The notes under the pieces were generated by a model. The model had not been told where the DNA came from. It ran no database searches and worked only from the letters and a program-made list of their open reading frames with translations. The position numbers were made by a program, and so were the translations under genes. Shown here one piece after another: positions 57,643-64,000 of a stretch of DNA of 64,000 nucleotides; the stretch's first letter is position 1, and each line of letters opens with the position of its first letter. This DNA comes from Tenrec ecaudatus (taxonomy: Eukaryota > Chordata > Mammalia > Afrosoricida > Tenrecidae), in NCBI RefSeq assembly GCF_050624435.1, contig NC_134546.1:41309501-41373500 (forward strand), in the 5' to 3' direction.

Positions 57643-58018
57643 CCTGGCAGTTTGTCCTGTTGTGATGGTTTATATGTTGCTATGATGCTGGAAGTTATGT
57701 CATCAGTATTTCAAATATCAGCAGGTCACATGGTAGACAACTTTCAGCAGAGTGTTCAGAGCAGGAAGAAAGACTAGAAAGCAAGGGCTGGTAATCTATT
57801 CCTGAAAACCAATTTATATATGAAAATTCTATAAAACACAACACAGTATTGGCCAATATAGTGCTAGATGATGAGTCCTGTAGCCTGGAAGACACTTAAA
57901 ATATCCAGTGGCTGCATCAATGGACCCAAGCAGGAAGATAGCCCAGAGCCAGGTACTATGTAATTGTATTGTACCTGGGGTCACCATTAGTCACCACCAA
58001 TTTAATAGCAACTAACAT
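57643..58018 (+). mobile_element. Mini-RTE: 5' end fused to 3' end
   Basis: RTE 5' start ('ctggcagtttgtcctgttgtg'), 'ctgatatttcaaat'-like block, and after 'gaagacacttaaaatatcc' a jump to 'agtggctgcatcaatgg' of the 3' terminus. Same architecture as 46486-46873. Confidence 0.65.
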
Positions 58019-58162
58019 GAACCAAAATAATTTCTTGATCTATAAAATTAGCCTAAAATTAATTATTCCTATATAATAAACTATGGATAGCTTTAAGAAG
58101 AATGGAAGTCAAAACCTAAGCTCGGCTACCATTTCCTCATTCGGATTTGCATTTTATTATGA

Positions 58163-58440
58163 ATCCTTGGATCACACAGGCTGGTGTACTGCTTCCATGT
58201 GGACTTTAGTTGACACCGCATTTAGATGGTGCTTCTTTGAAGACAAGGTTTTAAACCCTCGGATGCTTTTCTGGTTGATAGTTGGGCATCATTGACTTTC
58301 TTCATCACACTTTGCTGTAGCACCGTATCTTCAGTGACCTCTTCACGAGGGCAAGTGCCAAGCAGGGCCATGTCATAAGGACAACTTGTTCTTTGGGGCT
58401 AGAATTAAGTCCAAACCCCACATCCATTTACTTATCTATG
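58163..58440 (-). mobile_element. L1-type 3'UTR fragment, antisense
   Basis: 'ggatcacacaggctggtgtac', 'tagttgggcatcattgac', 'gacaacttgttctttgggg' match the antisense UTR at about 36330-36560 in diverged form. Confidence 0.6.
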
Positions 58441-59194
58441 TACACTATTGGCTTATTTTGGAGGACTTATTACCACTTTATGACAGAGAGCATTATCAGT
58501 CATCTATTGAGCGTGTCTTTCTTTTATCCAATGATATAGAATTTAACAGACTGTGGAGAAAAGGAAGTTTTACAAGTATAGACTGGCTCCCAACTGCAAT
58601 CCACGAGCTGTTGATTGCACAGATTATACTCTTAAATGCTTAAGCTCTGTTTACGTTGACCATGGAGGTTAGTGCTAAGGGAACATTCCGGTAACATGTA
58701 ATCGCCAGGGCAGAATCATGCCTGTCAGTAGAGCAAGGAGGGCATTAAAATAGTTCTGGGCCACCTTCAGTTGAGCACACACAAAATAAGGGATCCGAAC
58801 CAAGGTCCAGTAACTGCCAGTTCCATAGCCTTGGGGTGGCAGCCATTTGTTTCCTCTCACACCTGAGAGTTTTAGTCTTAAGTCCCAAGGCTTCAGGTAA
58901 GTTTGAGGTACAGCTCATTTCATTTAGTGGAGCTTCCACATTGAGTCCTTCTGTTGTGGCCTATGAAAGATGTTTTCCTTGAATGGATAGAGTCTAAAGT
59001 GACCGTAGTTTATCGCACACTGCCTGAGTCACCAAGGGCTGCATAGGAACCAGGTCAACATTGGCCAATTAAGAACGTAATACAGGGATTGTTCTCCCCT
59101 TGGGCTTTATGTAAGTAAGGATAAACTTATTTTTTTTTACTAATGGGGAGTTGCTCCTCCCATTTACCCTCCAGCAGAAGTGTAAATGCCTCTG
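58441..59194. other. Intron 1, nothing recognised
   Basis: No repeat or exon identified. Confidence 0.35.
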
Positions 59195-59975
59195 GAGGAA
59201 GACTTATTAATAGTGATATGTAGATGACACATCTTTGCTAGCTTAAAGTGAGGAGGACTTGAAGCACTTGCTGATGAAGATCAAGGATTGCAACCTACAG
59301 TATGGATTATGATTCAATATAAAGAAACCCCAAATCTTCACAACTGAACCAAAAGGTAACCTCATGATAAATGCAGGAAAGATTGAAGTTGTCAAAGATT
59401 TTGTCTTGCTTGGATTCACAGGCGATGCTGATGGAAACAGCAGCCGAGAGATAACACGATGGATTGCATTAGGGAATCTGTTCCACAAGACCTCGTTAGA
59501 GTGTTGAAAAGCAGGGAGGACCACTTTGAGGACTCAGGGTATTTTTCAGTTGGCTCATATGCATGTGGAAGGCGGATGTTGAAGAAGCAAGAGCACACAA
59601 GAATCCATGCATTCGAGTTATGGTGCTGGCGAAGAACATTGAAAGTGCCACGGGCTGCCAAAAGAACACACAAATCTGTCTTGGAAGAAGTACAACCAGT
59701 ATGCTCCTTAGAGGCAAGAATGATGAGACTTCATATGACATACTTTGGACATGCCTTTGAAAAGGGCATCATGTTTGTCAAAGTCGAGGGCAGTGAAAAA
59801 GCGGAAGCCCCTCAATGAGATGGATTGACCCAGTGGCTGCAACAATGGACTCAAACATAGGACCAACTGTGAGGATGGCACAGGACCAGGCAGTGCTTCG
59901 TTCGGTTGTGCATAGAATTTCTAAGGGTTGGAACAAAGTGGATGGCATCCTCCAACACCAACAACAATCAAGAAA
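59195..59975 (+). mobile_element. RTE/BovB-like LINE 3' portion
   Basis: From 'gatgacacatctttgctagc' (reverse-transcriptase part) through 'catatgcatgtggaag', 'gtcttggaagaagtacaacc', 'catactttggacatg' to 'tcggttgtgcatag' and a 'caacaccaacaacaa' tail. Frame broken. Confidence 0.85.
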
Positions 59976-60724
59976 ACCCACGTAAAGCAAAGGTCTGGCA
60001 CTAAGTAAACAGCTAATAAATAGTTCCAGATTGGTCCTATAGCTTGGTTGGGAGGATGGAAAAGAAGCTATCTTGGAGAGAAGGAAATGATGGAAACACA
60101 ACAGCACACCCGTCAGGCAGGTGAAGACAAGACTCAGTCAGGGCATGCTCCAATTGTTGCTCTTCTCATTTCCCCCTAAGGACCTATTTCAGCATGGTTG
60201 TAACTTGTAACCACATCACGTCGCTCCTGTGCTTAATGCATATGGTCAGCTCACTTCTGGTGCTCCTTCCCATCTGTAGGCGCGATCTACGTGCACTCTT
60301 AAAACTGAGCTGAAAGTTAGATAGTGCCTATAGGTTGAGAAAAGAGCAACTACGCAGCATTGGCCAAACCAGTGTAACATGATCGATGAGTTCTAAAGAT
60401 CTCGGGGTTCAGAAGATTCAAGACAAAAGAGTCTGCAAGGCAAGGATGAAGGGTCCACCAACATTTGTTGACCATCCGCAATGGCCCAACTTTTGACCCA
60501 AAGATGAGGCGAGGAGAGGTTGGAGATGCAGTTATGCTTTTCAAGGGTTTATGCGGGAGGGGTTGACTTCCCTATTCGGAAACAACACTTTCTCCACGAT
60601 GAGCAGATTGGAACCTGTGAGAGGTAGATGCCTTATGGCCTTGGAAAGAACTTGCTATTGGTTTAAAGTGCTGTGCAAGTTATGCACAGTCATCTATAAC
60701 CTTGTTTTACCCACTTAATAATGT
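59976..60724. other. Intron 1, nothing recognised
   Basis: No repeat or exon identified. Confidence 0.35.
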
Positions 60725-60912
60725 GAGGGGATGTGATGTTTAATTGTACGTGCCACGTGGCTAGCCAATAGTGCCCAGTTGTTTAGTCAAGCACTGGTCC
60801 AGATGCTGCTATGGAAGTATTTTGTAGATGTGATTAACGTTTAAATCAGTTAACTATAAAAGAAGTAGATTACCTTTGAAAATGAGGTTACACCTCATCT
60901 AATAAGTTGAAG
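60725..60912 (+). mobile_element. Ancient ERVL (MLT2-type) LTR fragment
   Basis: 'gtgcccagttgtttagtcaagcac', 'gatgctgctatggaag', 'gtagatgtgattaacg', 'cacctcatctaataagttg' in the order of older mammalian ERVL LTRs. Much older than the ~490 bp LTR family here. Confidence 0.55.
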
Positions 60913-60918
60913 GCCAAG

Positions 60919-60973
60919 TGTGTGTGTATGTATGTGTATATATGTGTATATGTATATATATGTATATATATCA
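60919..60973. repeat. (TG/TA)n microsatellite
   Basis: Mixed TGTG, TATG and TATA units. Confidence 0.93.
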
Positions 60974-60977
60974 TATT

Positions 60978-61690
60978 AAATGAAGGGGGAGGTGCAGAGT
61001 GGAGACCCAAGGCCCAAGTGTTGACCAATGGAGATCCCCTCATAGAGGGGTTTAGGAGAGGAGATGGGTTAATTAGGGTGTGAGGTAGTATCGATGAAGA
61101 ACACAGCTTTCCCCCGGATCCTGGATGCTTCCTCCCCCCAACTACCATGATCCGAATTCTACCTTGCAGGGCTGGATAGGACAGAGGCTGTACACTGGTG
61201 CATATGAGGGTTGGAGGTACAGGGAATCCAGGGTGGATGATACCTTCAGGACCAAGGGTGTGAGGGACGATGCTGGGAGAGTGGAGGGTGAGTGGGTTGG
61301 AAAGGGGGAACTGATTACAAGGATCCACATGTGACCTCTTCCCTGGGAGAGGGACAGCAGAGAAGGGGGGAAGGGAGACTCCGGATAGGGCAAGATATGA
61401 CAAAACAACGATGTATAAATTACCAAGGGCATATGAGGGAGGGGGGAATGGGGAGGGAGAAGGGGGAAAAAAAGAGGACCTGATGCAAGGGGCTTAAGTG
61501 GAGAGCAAATGCCTTGAGAATGATTGGGGCAGGGAATGTATGGATGTGCTTTATACAATTGATGTATGTATATGTATGGATTGTGGTAAGAGTTGTATGA
61601 GTCCCTAATAAAATGTAAAAGAAGAAAAAAAAAAAAGAAAATCCAAAAAAAAAAAAATAAAAAAAAATAAAAAAATAAAAAAAGAAGTAA
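60978..61690 (+). mobile_element. L1-type 3'UTR, young copy
   Basis: 'gtgcagagtggagaccc', 'cgatgaagaacacagc', 'accttgcagggctgg', 'gagtccctaataaaatg', then a long A-rich tail to about 61690. The segment 61299-61615 is almost identical to 27791-28105. The 248-codon antisense frame over it is an artefact. Confidence 0.85.
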
Positions 61691-62259
61691 AAGCTGGGAT
61701 TTCCTGAGGGAGAAAGATTTTGTCTGAAGACTACAAATAGATGTTTTGTCAGAGTTTCCAGTTCCCAGCTCACTGCCTGGCCTCCATGGGGTTGCCCTGA
61801 GTTCCTGTGTGTATGTGTGTGTGACTTCATGTGAGTGCACTACTGTTTTCTTGACTGGTTTTGCTAACTTTGAGCAAGTGCAAGTCATTTTAAATTTAAT
61901 AGTGTAATAGCTTTGGAATAAGGTGCAATCAGAACATGGGCTAATTTTCGTTTATTTTTTATACATAGACTAGGGTGGGATTAAAAAATTGTGATATGGG
62001 ACATACATGGGGAAAACACATAAAACAGATATGTAGTAGGTAAGTTAATTTTTAGAGAGTAAATTTCCAGGTCACCAGTGCCTGCGCCAGGAGTTCTGAA
62101 TCAAATGGAAAAGCCTGGATTACAGTTTTGGGACCCAAGATTATGGGAGTTTTCTGTCTGATACCCCACCCACAGATTTTGTACTTGCCAGCCCCTTACA
62201 ATTGCATGATGCAATTCCTCAAAATCCATAACTTTGTGTGTCTACATGCATAGATATGG
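61691..62259. other. Intron 1, nothing recognised
   Basis: Short TG-rich stretch near 61805-61825; otherwise unremarkable. Confidence 0.35.
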
Positions 62260-62962
62260 AAGAGCCCTGCTGGTGTAGTGGTTACTATTTGAGCTACGAT
62301 CTGCATGGTTGGCAGTTCCAAACCACCAGCAGCTCTGTGGGAGAAAGACTAGGCTTTCTACTCTGGTTAAACAGTCTCTGTGGGAGTTACATAATCTACT
62401 GTCAACTTGCAAAGGGGTGGTGTCTAACCCGTCAATCAGGTCAATAGCCAATGAGGCCTTTGTGTGGTCATGAGATTCTGGAAACTCCTGTCTTCTTCTC
62501 TAGAGGTGGGACAGACTCTCTCTACTTTGTCTTCCTGCTGACAAGCCACATGGAGCTAATGGAGCGACACTGATGCAGCCAAAGCCCTGGAGCTGGAGGA
62601 GCCACGTGGAGACCCACGCCAACACTGAGATGCTTCCACCACTGCTGGATCCTCAAAAATTTCTACCCAATGGCCTGTGATCTTCCTGCATTCACCATCA
62701 TCGCATGGCTGCATGAGTCTAATGAGGAATTTATGGATGAGTCTTGACGTATGGGGTAATATCAGACATATGGACTTGCCCTGGACTGGGCTGGGATGTT
62801 TTCTGAATGTACAATTGCTCTTTGATATAAAGTTCTCTATGAAACACACATGTGAGTGTACATGAGTTTTTTTTCTCTAGTGAAAATGGACTTGTTAGTC
62901 TCAGAAGCCCACAGGGGGGCACTATGTGTCAGCATCGACTTGATCGCATTGAGTTTATTTTT
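62260..62962 (+). mobile_element. Afrotherian SINE split by an LTR
   Basis: Head and centre at 62260-62378 ('agagccctgctggtgtagtg', 'gcagctctgtgggag'); the tail resumes at 62897 ('agtctcagaagcccacagg', 'cgacttgatcgcattgag'). Confidence 0.9.
62379..62896 (+). mobile_element. Solo LTR, ERVL-like, 6-bp TSD, inside a SINE
   Basis: Starts TGTGGGAG, carries 'ttgatataaagttc' near the 3' part. agtctc at 62373-62378 and 62897-62902 flank it. 518 bp, the longest copy of its family here. Confidence 0.85.
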
Positions 62963-62972
62963 ATACGTATAT

Positions 62973-63142
62973 GGGAGTTGTGGTGGCCCAGTGGTTCAAG
63001 CCTCTAACTGAAAGGCTGCCATTCCTACCCACCCAGTGGCACCTAGAGACCATCTATTGCAGATTCCAGCCGAGAATCTGTGAGGGAGTTCTAGGTCTGT
63101 ACTTAGGGTCCCGATGAGTCTAACTGTACTCTACAACAAAGT
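62973..63142 (+). mobile_element. Older afrotherian SINE subtype
   Basis: 'gggagttgtggtggcccagtgg', 'ctaactgaaaggctgcc', 'acccagtggcacctagag'; directly follows the preceding SINE. Confidence 0.7.
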
Positions 63143-64000
63143 TTGAAAATAAAAAAAATATTGGTTCTGTTTCGCTGAGAACCCAAGTTACCTGGGCATT
63201 TCCTGTCTATGGAAAAAGTAGCTGCATGCAATAACACAAGCAGGAGGCTGGCTCCGAAGGCCCCATTGGGTGGAAGCGTGGGATTCCCAACCTACTCTTT
63301 CTTGCTGAGTGAAGTGGGGAGACCCTATTGCAACCTTCTTTTTCTTCGGAGGCGGCGGGTCTTGCTCTTGTGTTCACCTCACCAAACAGCCCCCAATGCA
63401 GAGACATGTTTAGAAATTTCATTTCAGATAAGTGTTTCCATCTCTAGGAGATGAAACAACTGAGAGGAAGCAATCCAACCCTAGCCCTCTGATTTCCTTC
63501 CTGAAAACTGGCGGGTTACCAAGCACATTGCTCAACACTCCCTCCACCTTATTTAGCAGGGGACCCGAGGAAACAGTGACATTGGTGGGGGTTGTGGGCC
63601 TGGAAAAGAAATCTCCTTGTGATGACATGTTTGCTTCCTGTATTTCTTCTGGAACCCTACCCCCACCCCCCCGGCTTACTGATTAAAAACACAGTTTTAT
63701 TGCACTCTGCACTGCCAAGCCAATAAATTTCCAGAAGAGAAAGCTGTATTCTACTGTACCCCATGCAACATCAATAAAACTGACAGCCAAATTCTGATTC
63801 CAGAATCTTTATTGCTGGGACTAATGCAGTGTCGAACATATTTTGGAGAGTGTTTACATAAAAGCTGCAGCCCAACCCTTCGGAACTGTTTATTCATGCC
63901 AATGGAGCCTGCAGCGGAGCCCCCAGGGCAGGCATCCTCTTCCTCCAGTTGGCGGGGAGGTGGGTGCGCGCGCACAGGATGGCTCCCAGAAGAGCAGTGC
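63143..64000. other. Intron 1 at the window edge, no exon 1 seen
   Basis: Contains C-runs and a GCGC cluster near 63964-63975. I looked on the minus strand for the LHCGR signal peptide and cysteine cap and found none, so exon 1 lies further right. Confidence 0.5.

Noticed and set aside
61142-61888. 248-codon open frame on the minus strand
   Set aside because: It runs antisense through an L1 3'UTR and its poly(A) tail (giving Phe/Lys-poor runs); near-identical frames occur at 27574-28336 for the same reason.
63751-63975. Possible LHCGR exon 1 near the right edge
   Set aside because: Minus-strand translation shows no Leu-rich signal peptide and no cysteine cap; no donor in the right phase was seen.

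Overview
This is a mammalian window. Its only recognisable gene is LHCGR, the luteinizing hormone/choriogonadotropin receptor, on the minus strand. Ten exons are visible, exons 2 to 11, and they run from right to left: 57302-57231, 55211-55137, 52813-52739, 49959-49885, 49796-49719, 24319-24251, 19704-19630, 16252-16067, 10648-10568, and the large last coding exon 5394-4245. Every boundary has GT-AG splice sites and the reading phase carries across all nine junctions. Exon 1 (signal peptide and first cysteine-rich cap) is not in the window and must lie beyond base 64000. The left 4.2 kb is 3'UTR and downstream flank. No other protein-coding gene, tRNA, rRNA or CRISPR array could be supported.

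The repeats point to an afrotherian, most likely a tenrec. Dozens of copies of an afrotherian tRNA-derived SINE occur on both strands, often with the tRNA-like head and the tail phrase that reads as a 'gactcgatggcagtgagtttgg' type motif. There are also RTE/BovB-like LINE pieces and afrotherian-type L1 3'UTRs. Several copies of the horizontally transferred hAT transposon SPIN are present; among afrotherians SPIN is known from tenrecs. The species call is an inference from this combination.

Layout. 1-4244: flank and 3'UTR with a SPIN copy, two SINEs and a hAT-like MITE. 4245-5394: last exon, seven-helix domain. 5395-24250: introns 10 to 7 with exons 10, 9 and 8, SINEs, MIR, L2, an LTR, and a transposon nested inside a SINE. 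24320-49718: the 25.4 kb intron 6, which holds most of the large LINE pieces (RTE at 27.4-29.4, 31.2-32.4 and 33.8-34.5 kb; L1 3' ends at 27.8, 32.6, 35.6, 37.0 and 41.5 kb; an L1 ORF2 remnant at 43.7-45.8 kb). 49719-57302: exons 6 to 2 separated by short introns. 57303-64000: the start of intron 1, with more RTE, L1, LTR and SINE copies.

The exons encode the leucine-rich repeats (2-9), the hinge (10 and the start of 11) and the transmembrane domain with its tail (11). They should work together as one Gs-coupled gonadotropin receptor. I found no novel gene system. The most informative structure is the order of nested insertions: LTRs inside SINEs, SPIN inside L1 and RTE, and a young L1 3' end inside RTE, several with clear target-site duplications. 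Also notable are a CpG-dense spot beside exon 3 and some lineage-specific changes in the receptor tail.
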